DNA from: an uncultured Saprospiraceae bacterium
GTDB taxonomy: Bacteria > Bacteroidota > Bacteroidia > Chitinophagales > Saprospiraceae
Assembly: GCA_937934275.1 (NCBI GenBank)
Contig: CALHAM010000048.1
Span: 1-61,549 of the forward strand
Direction: 5' to 3'
DNA length: 61,549 nucleotides
Below are positions 35,448-44,353 of the stretch, in pieces. Under the pieces are notes generated by a model, which was given only the letters and a program-made list of their open reading frames with translations, made no database searches and was not told the DNA's origin. How positions within the stretch are numbered: the first letter of the stretch is position 1; every line of letters begins with the position of its first letter. The translations under genes were made by a program, and so were the position numbers.

Positions 35448-36977
35448 CTAAAAGCCGCGGCGATTTTTGCCTATGCACTGTTTTTGTAGCCGAGCTAGCC
35501 CAGCCTTTGCCTTGGTGTGTAGGCTGATGCGGTACTGCTGAGGTTTTAGGCTGAGACAGGTTTGGTAAGCAGTTTTGGCCTGTTGACAGCGCTGAGTGTG
35601 TTCGTAGAGGATGCCCAATTGCAGTGCTGCCTGGCAGGCAAAGTAGGCCGGCTTTTGCGCGCCCTGTTCGATGGTTTGCAGGTAGTATCGCTCCGCTTCA
35701 TCCCAGTGGGTTAGGGCGTGGTTGATGCGGGCTAATCGGTAGGAATACTCCAAAGCGTCATCGCCGCTATACTGCTGAGCGGGGTATTGGGTCAGGCTTT
35801 TATAGGCTTGCTCGTAGTATCCGCCGTCGAAAAGCAGGCGCGCACGCAAGAGAGTAGGGTTGGGGGGGCGGCCTTGGCGGGCTTCGCGCCAGGCAGCTTG
35901 ATCTTGCTCCGACTGAGGGCGTTTAGCGGAGGCAATTCGGTTCATCCAAATGCGATATTCCGCAGTGTCGCCCCACAGCAGGGCGTGCCAAGCGATTTTC
36001 TGACAGGCCTCCCAGCGGCCTGTTTCGCCGAGGAAATGGCGCGCGAAAAGGCGCAGCGGCTGGTCGGCGTCGTTGTCTAAGCGGTTCATCTTCAGCGTTC
36101 CAAGGAGGTAGTAGCGCTGCCAGAAAGGGTGAAAAGCCTCGCCGTTTGGGCAGGCCTCCAACAGGTGAATAGCTTCGTCGTTGCGACCAGAGCGCGCCGC
36201 CACAACCGCCAGCGAATAGGCCGCTAACGGATTTTGAGGCGCATTCCAGTGCTTCGATTGTAGGATGCGCCATGCACCTTCCTTGTCCTCCAACAAATTC
36301 AGGCGCAAGAAGGCAATTGCCAATCGAATTTCCTCTTCGAAAAAACGCGTCTCCGGAGCACCTTCGGCCAGCAAGAGTTCCAGTTCGCTAATGCCTTCCC
36401 ACACAGATCCCTTAATACCGCTAAGCCATTCGGCTGCCCAACGAAACTCGTCGGGGATAGCTCCCAAAAGCGCTTGCACAAGGGATAGACTTTTGCGGTT
36501 GAGCGCAAAGTGCGGAAACAGACGTCGGTTTTCCTCCAGCAACGCACAGGCGCGGCGAGTTTCCTGCACACAGGGCAAGTACTTTCCTGCCCTGCCCAAG
36601 AGCGCAGCCTGCTGTAGCCGCATCTCCGCTTCAGCGTATCGTTGCCAGGGCGAAGGGTCGCGTACAGCTTGAACGCTCTGCAGGCGCGTAGCGATTTGTT
36701 GGTAAAAATACCGAGTACTAGCCTCCTGGTCATCCAATACCGCCTGTACAAAGTCAATGTAGTTTTCCAACAGGTAAATATAAGGAGCCAGCGGCTCGTC
36801 CTTCCGAAGAGCCTGCATTTCCCGGCGTGCTTCCGATAGGCGAAGCGAGACCACCTGGAGGTAGATATTTCGAGCAGCCGGTGGTGGCAGTATTGTATTT
36901 TGAGCGGTAAGGGTACTGCTCCAAAGGCTCAGGACGATGAGCGTTAAGCGAAACCTAAAAGTGACGGTTTGACTCAT
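35448..36977 (-). CDS. Exported TPR-repeat protein
   Basis: A 509-residue, helix-rich periplasmic protein with signal peptide (cleavage LTA|QNTIL at about 25/26). Tetratricopeptide-like repeats are clearest toward the C-terminus (ARLLFDGGYYEQAYKSL, YRLARINHALTHWDEAERYY, LQLGILYEHTQRCQQAKTAY). No catalytic motif. Its start overlaps the stop of the glycosyltransferase in an ATGA, so the two are translationally coupled. It may act as a scaffold in surface polysaccharide or envelope assembly, but that is only contextual. Confidence 0.8.
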   Translation of the reverse strand: MSQTVTFRFRLTLIVLSLWSSTLTAQNTILPPPAARNIYLQVVSLRLSEARREMQALRKDEPLAPYIYLLENYIDFVQAVLDDQEASTRYFYQQIATRLQSVQAVRDPSPWQRYAEAEMRLQQAALLGRAGKYLPCVQETRRACALLEENRRLFPHFALNRKSLSLVQALLGAIPDEFRWAAEWLSGIKGSVWEGISELELLLAEGAPETRFFEEEIRLAIAFLRLNLLEDKEGAWRILQSKHWNAPQNPLAAYSLAVVAARSGRNDEAIHLLEACPNGEAFHPFWQRYYLLGTLKMNRLDNDADQPLRLFARHFLGETGRWEACQKIAWHALLWGDTAEYRIWMNRIASAKRPQSEQDQAAWREARQGRPPNPTLLRARLLFDGGYYEQAYKSLTQYPAQQYSGDDALEYSYRLARINHALTHWDEAERYYLQTIEQGAQKPAYFACQAALQLGILYEHTQRCQQAKTAYQTCLSLKPQQYRISLHTKAKAGLARLQKQCIGKNRRGF

Positions 36978-38212
36978 GGTTCAGAGGATGAGCAATTTGC
37001 CCTTGAAAGACGCTCGAGCACTTGCTCATACAGCGTCAGATGTCGCTGGGCTACGAGGCTTGAGTGGTAGCAACGCTCCGCTTTTTGGCGGGCGGCAGCG
37101 CGCAACTCCTCGGCGCGTTCAGCCACCCAAGCAATGCCTTCGGCCAGGGCCTGGCTGTCGCCTACAGGTGCTAGAAATCCATTCTTCTCATGCTCCACCA
37201 TTTCTGGGATACCGCCCGTGCGGAAGCCCGCCACTGGGGTGCCGCAGGCCAGCGCTTCCATCACCGTGTTGGGCAGGTTCTCCTCCACAGAGGGGATGAC
37301 GAACAGGTCAGCTGCTGCGTATGCTTCAGCAATGGCTTTGGGGTCGGAGAGGGAGCCTAGCTCGTGCACCCGGCAGGGCAACTGGCGGAGGGTTTCGGGC
37401 TGTGCCTTACCCATAACGGCGAGTTCTATGGCCAGGTTAGGCCTCTGCTGGCGCAAATGCGCTAATGCTTGGGCCAGATTCCCAAAGCCCTTCCAAGGGT
37501 TTTCAATTTTAACTGACGAGAAAAGCCCCAGCACAGCCGATGCTGAAACACCAAGTCGCCGCCGAAAGGCTTGGCGCTGCTCCGCTGAGGCGGGAGCAAA
37601 AAGATCCGTGTCGATGGCATTTGGAATGACTTCAACGGGATAGCCGCCCAGCAGACTGCTCCGGCGCGCTCGTTGGCCCAGCCATTCGCTGCACGCAATG
37701 AGATGCATTTGCGGCGGAAAAAGGCGCTTTTTGCGCCGCCAAATGCGGTTCGACAAATCGCGCGGCCCTGGCCAGCGCAACATAGGGCAGTGCCCACAAG
37801 TGCGCACATAAGCCTCACAGCCGGCGCTGTGGTGGCAGCCACCGGTGAAGGCCCACATGTCGTGCAGCGTCCACACAATGGGTTTGCCCATCTGAGCCAA
37901 TCGCCAAAGGCTGCGAAGCGACAAAAAGCCTTGGTTTATCCAGTGTAGGTGAACAACATCGGCCTGCACAACGGCAGGATGGCGCGACATATCGCAGCCA
38001 AAATTGGCTAAGGAGAACTGAAAACGCACCGACCGATTGCGCTCGAAAGGCAAAAAGGACAACCGCTCGGCATAAAAAGGCCAGCGCGTCGGCGCATCAG
38101 CAGCAGTCAGCGTCTGAGCGGCTACGCCCATGCGGCCTAGCGCCTCTTGTAAGCGCCGACAGGCAATGCCCGCACCGCCATGCGGGTAAGTAGTGAGCAG
38201 AACAACACGCAT
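36974..38212 (-). CDS. GT4-family glycosyltransferase
   Basis: GT-B fold glycosyltransferase of 412 residues. N-terminal domain: LLTTYPHGGAGIACRRL and VVHLHWINQGFLSLRSL, then WTLHDMWAFTGGCHHSAGC, a segment common in Bacteroidota capsule/lipopolysaccharide transferases. C-terminal nucleotide-sugar domain: VIPNAIDTDLF, LFSSVKIENPWKGF and the EX7E region SVEENLPNTVMEALACGTPV. A cytoplasmic enzyme of surface-glycan synthesis is likely; donor and acceptor are unknown. I prefer ATG 38212 over 38242, since the family start MRVVLLTTYP is there. It overlaps the TPR gene by four bases. Confidence 0.9.
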   Translation of the reverse strand: MRVVLLTTYPHGGAGIACRRLQEALGRMGVAAQTLTAADAPTRWPFYAERLSFLPFERNRSVRFQFSLANFGCDMSRHPAVVQADVVHLHWINQGFLSLRSLWRLAQMGKPIVWTLHDMWAFTGGCHHSAGCEAYVRTCGHCPMLRWPGPRDLSNRIWRRKKRLFPPQMHLIACSEWLGQRARRSSLLGGYPVEVIPNAIDTDLFAPASAEQRQAFRRRLGVSASAVLGLFSSVKIENPWKGFGNLAQALAHLRQQRPNLAIELAVMGKAQPETLRQLPCRVHELGSLSDPKAIAEAYAAADLFVIPSVEENLPNTVMEALACGTPVAGFRTGGIPEMVEHEKNGFLAPVGDSQALAEGIAWVAERAEELRAAARQKAERCYHSSLVAQRHLTLYEQVLERLSRANCSSSEP

Positions 38213-38310
38213 GCATGGGTTTTGCGGCAAAGCTCTAAACAATTGTTCGAACTTTGCGTCTATGCTTGCAGCGCAAATGCCGAAGGCCTCCGACCCTCCT
38301 TCATCAAGTC

Positions 38311-38856
38311 ATGAAAAACTACATCATCTACGATTTGGAAGCCACCTGCTGGGAACACCGCCCTCCCGGCTACGTGCAGGAGATCATCGAGATCGGAGCC
38401 TTTCGCCTCAACGCTTACGGACAAATACGCGGCAAGTTCAATCGATTTGTGCGGCCAGTGGTGCATCCTACGCTGTCCCCCTTCTGTCGTCAACTGACGC
38501 AGATAAGCCAACAAGACGTCAATCGGGCTGCTACCTTTCCAGAGGTCATCGAAGAGTTCTGGGATTGGGCGCGCATCGGAGAAGAGGACTACACCCTGTG
38601 TTCTTGGGGCGCCTTAGACCAAAAAATGTTCGTACACGATTGTCGTCTGCACCGATTGGAGACTCAGTGGGTGGAGCCACACGCTAACCTCAAGCAACAG
38701 TACATGCAAATGAAAGGTCTGCGGCGCCCTGTAGGCCTCAAAAAAGCCGCTGAAATGGAGAACATTCCCTTTACCGGCACCCATCACCGCGGTATTTCAG
38801 ACGCGGAAAACTTGACCAAAATTTTTCTTAAGTATTTAGGGCATTGGTCGCTCTGA
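38311..38856 (+). CDS. DEDDh 3'-5' exonuclease (ERI-1/KapD-like)
   Basis: A 181-residue exonuclease of the RNase T/DnaQ fold. Catalytic residues: YDLEATCWE (Asp8, Glu10), EIIEIGAFRLN, CSWGALDQKMF (Asp) and the final HHRGISDAENLTKI (His and Asp). The ERI-1-like pattern suggests RNA or small single-stranded substrates. The frame is open to 38254, but the ATG at 38311 gives the canonical MKNYIIYDLEAT start. It is divergent from the glycosyltransferase gene with about 100 bp between. Confidence 0.9.
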   Translation: MKNYIIYDLEATCWEHRPPGYVQEIIEIGAFRLNAYGQIRGKFNRFVRPVVHPTLSPFCRQLTQISQQDVNRAATFPEVIEEFWDWARIGEEDYTLCSWGALDQKMFVHDCRLHRLETQWVEPHANLKQQYMQMKGLRRPVGLKKAAEMENIPFTGTHHRGISDAENLTKIFLKYLGHWSL

Positions 38857-38946
38857 GCGTTGGTTTGAGGGAGTGGATTCTTAATATCAACTTAACCTGT
38901 ATAAAGAGCTTTGTGCGCGTAAGGTCTTAGAATTTTGAAGCAAAAA

Positions 38947-39255
38947 ATGGAACTTATGCGCACTGACATCTTTACCTTAGAAGAGCGAGTAGCCTCTGCT
39001 GCTGTTGAAGAATTACTCTTGGCAGCTCTTTCTGAAGAGGAAGAGCCTCAGACAGAAGAAGCCAATGAAGAAGGTATGGACCTCGATGAGGATGACCTCG
39101 ACTACGAGGAGGACGGCGAAGCTGACCCCGAAGAAGAGGGCGAGTTTGACGGTGAGCGAGATGCTGAAGCCCTCGACGAAGAGGACTACTTAGAAGAAGG
39201 CGATGAAGCAGACAACGAAGGAGAGACGGGCATTGATGAGGAAGAGCAGGTTTAG
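38947..39255 (+). CDS. Extremely acidic small protein ahead of pstS
   Basis: A 102-residue protein whose last 75 residues are mostly Glu and Asp (EEEEPQTEEANEEGM, LDEDDLDYEEDGE, EEGDEADNEGE) with no hydrophobic core. Only the first 30 residues (DIFTLEERVASAAVEELLLAALS) could form a regular helix. No family recognised. A TTG at 38935 could extend it slightly; I use ATG 38947. Its last 20 bases overlap the start of pstS, so the two are coupled. It might bind cations or a basic partner; its composition alone does not show function. Confidence 0.65.
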   Translation: MELMRTDIFTLEERVASAAVEELLLAALSEEEEPQTEEANEEGMDLDEDDLDYEEDGEADPEEEGEFDGERDAEALDEEDYLEEGDEADNEGETGIDEEEQV

Positions 39256-40204
39256 CGGTTGGGCGGCTATTAGGTGGTTGTTGCTGGGTGCTATTGGGTG
39301 CGGAGTTGTGCTCAGCGCCTGCGATCAAATGCGCAGCGTAGAGCGCATAAAGGTCAAAGGTTCAGACACGGAAGTGAACTTGGTGTTTCGCTTGGCAGAA
39401 GCATACATGGCCGAAGACTCTACCGTTTCCATCAGTATTGCCGGCGGAGGCTCGGGCGTAGGCATAGCAGCTTTACTCAACGGCAAGACCGATGTAGCCA
39501 ATTCCTCGCGCGCCCTTACGGAGAAAGAGATGGCTATGGCGAGCCGTCGAGGCCTTCATGTGGTGGCCCATATTTTTGCTGCCGATGCCTTGGTGGTGGT
39601 CGTCAATCCAGCCACCGGTGTAGACAGCCTCACCTTAGAGCAGCTGGGGCGCATTTACGCAGGAGACATTCTCGACTGGCAAGAAGTAGGGGGACGGCCA
39701 GGTCGCATTTCGCTCTACGGTCGACAAAGCAACTCCGGCACGTTTGTCTATTTCCGAGAGCGCGTGGTAGGGCGAGACTTTTCTCCAGCGCTCAAGCAGA
39801 TGAACGGCACAGCGCAGATCGTGGAGTCGGTCATGCGCGATCCTTACGGCATCGGCTACGTCGGCTTGGGCTACGTCTCGAAAGCCGATGGAAGCATCCG
39901 CCAGGGGATACGCCTCGTGCGTTTGAAGGAAGATCCCACTCGTCCAGCAGCTTCGCCATTAGACGAGGCTGCGCTGCGCTCAGGCCATTATCCGCTGGTG
40001 CGCCCACTGTATCAGTTCACTAATGGCTATCCGGAGGGAAAAATCAAATCCTTCTTCCAGTTTGAGGCCAGCCCTAAAGGCCAGCAGCTGATTTTGGAAA
40101 ACGGCTACCTGCCGCCTTGGCCCGACATGCTTGCGGCCTATGACACGCCGAGCGAGTCTTTTTCTAAGGTAGAAACCCTGAACTACTACACAGAACGGCA
40201 ATGA
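39236..40204 (+). CDS. pstS: Phosphate-binding lipoprotein PstS
   Basis: Substrate-binding component of the high-affinity phosphate ABC transporter, 322 residues. A lipoprotein signal ends at Cys29 (VVLSAC). Phosphate-site segments are visible: VKGSDTEVNLV, AGGGSGVGIAAL, ANSSRALTEKE and YGRQSNSGTFVYFRERV. The ATG at 39236 is chosen over 39203 because it gives the normal signal peptide. It overlaps the acidic gene upstream by 20 bases and pstC downstream by an ATGA. Confidence 0.95.
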   Translation: MRKSRFSGWAAIRWLLLGAIGCGVVLSACDQMRSVERIKVKGSDTEVNLVFRLAEAYMAEDSTVSISIAGGGSGVGIAALLNGKTDVANSSRALTEKEMAMASRRGLHVVAHIFAADALVVVVNPATGVDSLTLEQLGRIYAGDILDWQEVGGRPGRISLYGRQSNSGTFVYFRERVVGRDFSPALKQMNGTAQIVESVMRDPYGIGYVGLGYVSKADGSIRQGIRLVRLKEDPTRPAASPLDEAALRSGHYPLVRPLYQFTNGYPEGKIKSFFQFEASPKGQQLILENGYLPPWPDMLAAYDTPSESFSKVETLNYYTERQ

Positions 40205-41088
40205 CCAGACGGCGTTATTTCTGGAATTGGTTTTTTGAAAAATCGCTGGCCTTGTCGGCCCTTGTGTCAATTGCCACGCTCATGGGTATTTTTTTGCTCT
40301 TAACCCTCAACAGTTGGAAGGCTTTTGAACGCATTGGGCTGGGCGAGTTCTTCTCACTGGATGCGTGGAACCCAGCGGCTTTCGATGCCCCTTCTTATGG
40401 CATCGCCTCGCTATTGGTTGGTACGTTTCTGACGACCGTTGGCGCTACGCTTTTAGCAGCGCCGTTAGGAGTGGGCATGGCGTTTTTTCTGTCCGAGGTT
40501 GGTCCGTCGTGGCTGCGCAACGTGTTGAAGCCGATGGTGGAACTTATGGCGGCAGTGCCATCGGTGATCATGGGTTTTGCGGGCATTGTTTTGGTGGGGC
40601 CATTTTTGGCGCAGGCATTTGATTTGCCCAATGGGCTAAATGCGCTTAACGGCTCTATCCTGTTGGCATTCATGGCTTTGCCCACAATTGTCAGCGTTTC
40701 GGAAGATGTGGTGCAGGCCGTACCGCAGGCGTACAAAGAGGCCAGCTACGCGCTGGGCGCTAACCGATGGGAAACGCTCACTCAGGTAACGCTTCCGGCG
40801 TGCTATTCAGGGCTTTTGGCAGCCATCATGTTAGGCGTAGGGCGCGCTATCGGAGAAACCATGACCGTGCTGATGGCTACGGGCAATGCTACGGCGATGC
40901 CGTCGGGCTTCTTCTCGTCGGTGCGCACCATTACGGCGACAGTAGCCATTGAAATGGGTGAAGTGCCGACAGGCACAACGCACTACTACACACTTTTTGC
41001 CTGTGCGCTAGTGCTTTTTCTCATTACACTGCTGATCAACTACTCTGCTGAGCGCGTAGCGGCTCGGCTAAGGAAACGCGGACAATGA
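40201..41088 (+). CDS. pstC: Phosphate ABC transporter permease PstC
   Basis: Inner-membrane permease of 295 residues with about six transmembrane helices (first at about 17-35) and the cytoplasmic EAA loop EASYALGANRWETLTQVTLPA followed by GRAIGETMTVLMATG. It overlaps pstS and pstA by ATGA at both ends, giving tight translational coupling. Confidence 0.95.
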   Translation: MTRRRYFWNWFFEKSLALSALVSIATLMGIFLLLTLNSWKAFERIGLGEFFSLDAWNPAAFDAPSYGIASLLVGTFLTTVGATLLAAPLGVGMAFFLSEVGPSWLRNVLKPMVELMAAVPSVIMGFAGIVLVGPFLAQAFDLPNGLNALNGSILLAFMALPTIVSVSEDVVQAVPQAYKEASYALGANRWETLTQVTLPACYSGLLAAIMLGVGRAIGETMTVLMATGNATAMPSGFFSSVRTITATVAIEMGEVPTGTTHYYTLFACALVLFLITLLINYSAERVAARLRKRGQ

Positions 41089-41939
41089 CGAGACGAACGC
41101 TTTGGATGTGGGTTGGCATCGCCTCGCTGGTCGCCTGTGCTGCGGGCGTTGTAACTTTTTTAATTATTATGCTCTTTGACTTGGGTCGCAAGGGTATTCC
41201 GGTACTCAGTTGGGAGTTTCTGTCCAGCTTTCCTCGCGAGGGCATGACTGAAGGCGGCATCTTACCGGCCATCTTTGGTACGACAGTACTCACCCTGTTG
41301 GCTACGTTACTGGCTGCTCCGCTGGGTGTAGCCTGCGCTATTTGGCTGGAGGAATACGCAGGTGAGGGATGGCTCACCCAGCTCACTCGGGCGGCAGTGC
41401 GCAATTTGGCGGGTGTGCCCAGCATTGTTTACGGTCTCTTTGGGTTGGCGCTTTTCGTCGAGGGCATGCGCATGGGTGCCTCCCTGCTGGCATCGGCCTG
41501 CACGCTGGCGCTGCTGACGCTGCCCTCGGTCATCGCTACTACCGAGGAAGCCCTGCGCCAGGTGCCGCGCGCCTTGCGCGAGGGAGCCTTAGCCTTGGGT
41601 GCTACGCGGTGGGAGACCACATATAGCGTCGTACTGCCCGCAGCAATTCCCGGCATCCTTACGGGAGTTATCCTGGCGCTTTCCCGCGCTGCTGGTGAGA
41701 CGGCTCCTATCCTCTTTACTGGTGTGGCTTTTTACACCCGATACCTGCCTGCCTCGCCTTTTGATGAGTTTATGGCCTTGCCCTATCATTTGTACATCCT
41801 ATCCACCCAGCACCACGACCCCGAGCGCGTGCGCCCGCTGGCCTACGGTACTGCCATAGCCTTGCTCCTGTTAGTGTTCCTGCTCAATCTCGCTGCTTTT
41901 CTGCTGCGCGCGCGCTATCGGCAGAAGAAACGTCTGTGA
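41085..41939 (+). CDS. pstA: Phosphate ABC transporter permease PstA
   Basis: Second permease subunit, 284 residues, about six transmembrane helices. The EAA loop reads REGALALGATRWETTYSVVL and is followed by SRAAGETAPILFTG, typical of PstA. A conserved SIVYGLFGLALF helix precedes it. It overlaps pstC by four bases; pstB starts 10 bp later. Confidence 0.95.
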   Translation: MTRRTLWMWVGIASLVACAAGVVTFLIIMLFDLGRKGIPVLSWEFLSSFPREGMTEGGILPAIFGTTVLTLLATLLAAPLGVACAIWLEEYAGEGWLTQLTRAAVRNLAGVPSIVYGLFGLALFVEGMRMGASLLASACTLALLTLPSVIATTEEALRQVPRALREGALALGATRWETTYSVVLPAAIPGILTGVILALSRAAGETAPILFTGVAFYTRYLPASPFDEFMALPYHLYILSTQHHDPERVRPLAYGTAIALLLLVFLLNLAAFLLRARYRQKKRL

Positions 41940-41949
41940 TAAAAAAACT

Positions 41950-42708
41950 ATGGAAAAATACGTCCTTCAAATCGAACAGCTCCACCTGTATGCCGGCTCA
42001 AAGCACATCCTCAAGGGCATTTCGATGAACATACCCGAACATCAGATAGTGGCTTTGGTGGGCCCCTCCGGCTGCGGCAAAACGATGTTGCTGCGCAGCA
42101 TCAACCGCATGCACGACTTAAACCCTGACATCCGTATCGAAGGGCGAATCTTGTTCAAAGGCAAAAATGTTCTGGACCGCCACACTGACCCAGTACAGCT
42201 ACGCCGCCAGATCGGCATGGTTTTTCAAAAACCCAATCCGTTTCCCAAATCCATTTTTAAAAACGTCGAATACGGCTTGAAAATTAACGGCATGCGCCAT
42301 TCGGCGCACATACGCGACGCTGTAGAAAACAGCCTTAAACAAAGCCACTTGTGGGACGAAGTCAAAGAGGAATTAGACAAATCAGCCCTTGAACTTTCCG
42401 GCGGTCAGCAGCAGCGCCTGTGCCTGGCCCGAGCTATTGCCGTAGCACCCGAGGTCATTTTGCTCGATGAGCCTTGCTCCGCATTAGACCCCATCAGCAC
42501 GGCTAAAGTAGAGGAAACACTGTTGGAACTCAAGCAACTGTTCACCATCGTCATCGTAACTCACAATCTCCAGCAGGCCCGACGCATTGCTGACCAAACA
42601 GCCTTCATGTATTTGGGCGAGCTCGTCGAGTACGGCCCAACGGTGCAAATGTTCGAGCAGCCCCAGCAAGAACTGACGTACAACTATCTGCACGGACATT
42701 TCGGATGA
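41950..42708 (+). CDS. pstB: Phosphate ABC transporter ATP-binding protein PstB
   Basis: ATPase of 252 residues. Walker A GPSGCGKTMLLRSINRMHDL, Q-loop MVFQKPNPFPKSIFKN, signature LSGGQQQRLCLARAI, Walker B VILLDEPCSALDP and the switch His in IVIVTHNLQQA. NPFPKSI is characteristic of PstB. No phoU follows, unlike many pst operons; instead a short signal-peptide-bearing frame begins in an ATGA overlap. Confidence 0.96.
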   Translation: MEKYVLQIEQLHLYAGSKHILKGISMNIPEHQIVALVGPSGCGKTMLLRSINRMHDLNPDIRIEGRILFKGKNVLDRHTDPVQLRRQIGMVFQKPNPFPKSIFKNVEYGLKINGMRHSAHIRDAVENSLKQSHLWDEVKEELDKSALELSGGQQQRLCLARAIAVAPEVILLDEPCSALDPISTAKVEETLLELKQLFTIVIVTHNLQQARRIADQTAFMYLGELVEYGPTVQMFEQPQQELTYNYLHGHFG

Positions 42709-42881
42709 CAGCCACAAGACCCCTTAGGCGATGCTTGGGCGGGCTTGCTTTTCTAACGGTGTGTGCAGGTTGGGCTGGGGGTCAGCCCAGCGGTTTTTCA
42801 TGCACCGCAGTGTCAATACCCTGGATTTTGGCGCATTCGCCCTTCTGTCAGGTCTATTTCGCTTTGAGGGATGGGCAGTAG
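42705..42881 (+). pseudogene. Possible truncated exported-protein gene after pstB
   Basis: An ATG overlapping the pstB stop (ATGA) opens a 58-codon frame. Its start reads as a signal peptide: basic MTATRPLRR, hydrophobic CLGGLAFLTVCAGW, then AGG|QPSGF with Gln after the likely cleavage site, as in the other exported proteins here. After about 36 codons it runs antisense into the 3' end of the susD gene and stops. It may be the remnant of an exported protein, such as a phosphate porin, cut off when the sugar locus was joined here. Chance is not excluded. Confidence 0.4.
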
Positions 42882-44306
42882 CTCGTGTTTGCCCGGCACG
42901 AAGAATTGTTTGCCCAGGGCTTGCATGACGGAAGCGGCGCGTCCCCAGCGCAACAGGTCAAACCACCGATGTTGTTCCATGGCCAATTCGGCGCGCCGCT
43001 CGCGGTAGATGCGCTCGCGCAGTTGGGCCTGGTCGGTGGTTGTTACATCGGGTAGGATGAAGTTGTTGGTGCCGCGGGCGCGTTTTCGAACCTGATTGAG
43101 GTACTGCAGGGCCTGGCTGGCTTTGCCGTTTTCGTTGAGGGCTTCGGCTGCCAACAGCAAGATGTCGGCATATCGGAGGATGCGGATGTTGCCGGGTCCG
43201 TTGTCCTGCAGCCCAGGGTGGGCGGGCACCCAGGCCTTCTGGTTGTAGCGCTCGTTAATGATCTCCGGGTTGTCTTGCACGATGGTGGAGCCGTCGGGCA
43301 GCACTTCGCCCACGTAAATGACCGTGGCCTCGCGGCGTGGGTCGCCTGGCTCATACGACGCCACCAAGTTATCGGACGGCCGATTGAAGCCCCAGCCTAA
43401 ATTAGGCACACCGCGCACCCCCTGAATCATGTTGTAAGGCGAGGCCCCCGGACCTGCTATGGGCGCAGGCAATGCGACACAGCCAATCTCGAAGACCGAC
43501 TCGGCGCCATTTTCGCCTACGGGCAGGAAGTTGTCCGAATACCGCGGCAATAGGCTGTATTGACCTGAGTTGATGACCTCTAAGGCGTACTGCTCGGCCT
43601 TGGCGAAGTCTTTCTTTACCATGTACAGCTTGGTCAACAACCCGCGAGCGGCGCCTTTGGTGGCGCGCCCTAAATCCGCTGCTGCATATTGCGACTTTTC
43701 GGGCAGTACCTCGAGGGCTTCTAACAAGTCGCGCTCAATTTGGTCGTAGATGACTGCTTTGGGCTGTCGCTCTTGTGCGTAGTACTCATCGCCCGTTAGA
43801 GGGCGAGTGATGAGTGGTAAGTCGCCAAACCATTGCACCAACAACAGGTAAGCGTAAGCGCGCAGGAATTTGCACTCGCCGACTAAGCGGGCGCGCAAGG
43901 CGGCATCCATGTCGATGTTCGGAATTTCGCTAATGGCGATATTAGCCCGCGCCACTACGCGGAAATAGCCTCGCCACACTGAGGCGAAAGCGATGTTGGT
44001 GGCATCGAAAGTGAAGCTATCCAGCTCCAGCATGTAGGGCGCATCATTGGGCGTAGAGCCTTTGTCGGCATCGTCGCTGATGATATCGGTGCAACCTAAG
44101 TAGGGCAAGCCCACGCAGTCCCAGCTGCGAAACTGATTGTAGACGGCATTGGTGGCCTGAATGGCCTGTTCGGCATTTTGGAAAAAATTTTCGTACGTCA
44201 GCTGCCCTAAGGGTTTCCGGTCTAGAAAATCTTTTTGGCAGCTCAAGACGGCTAAGGTGCTAAGCAAAAGAAGAGAGGGTATGAAGGAGCGAGCGAGGCG
44301 ATTCAT
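42813..44306 (-). CDS. susD: SusD/RagB-family nutrient-binding lipoprotein
   Basis: Surface glycan-binding partner of SusC, 497 residues. Lipoprotein signal ending at Cys23 (AVLSC) followed by QKDFLDRKPLGQLTYENFFQ, the classic SusD opening. The TPR-containing helical core includes LVGECKFLRAYAYLLLVQWFGDLPLI. The C-terminal ending RMRQNPGY is also typical, so the gene is complete. The ATG at 44306 is chosen over 44357, which overlaps susC. It is the last gene of the locus, 47 bp after susC. Confidence 0.95.
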   Translation of the reverse strand: MNRLARSFIPSLLLLSTLAVLSCQKDFLDRKPLGQLTYENFFQNAEQAIQATNAVYNQFRSWDCVGLPYLGCTDIISDDADKGSTPNDAPYMLELDSFTFDATNIAFASVWRGYFRVVARANIAISEIPNIDMDAALRARLVGECKFLRAYAYLLLVQWFGDLPLITRPLTGDEYYAQERQPKAVIYDQIERDLLEALEVLPEKSQYAAADLGRATKGAARGLLTKLYMVKKDFAKAEQYALEVINSGQYSLLPRYSDNFLPVGENGAESVFEIGCVALPAPIAGPGASPYNMIQGVRGVPNLGWGFNRPSDNLVASYEPGDPRREATVIYVGEVLPDGSTIVQDNPEIINERYNQKAWVPAHPGLQDNGPGNIRILRYADILLLAAEALNENGKASQALQYLNQVRKRARGTNNFILPDVTTTDQAQLRERIYRERRAELAMEQHRWFDLLRWGRAASVMQALGKQFFVPGKHELLPIPQSEIDLTEGRMRQNPGY

Positions 44307-44353
44307 AGCGCAAAAAGTGTTTGGAGGTGAGGTGCTGAGGAGAGTTGAGAACA

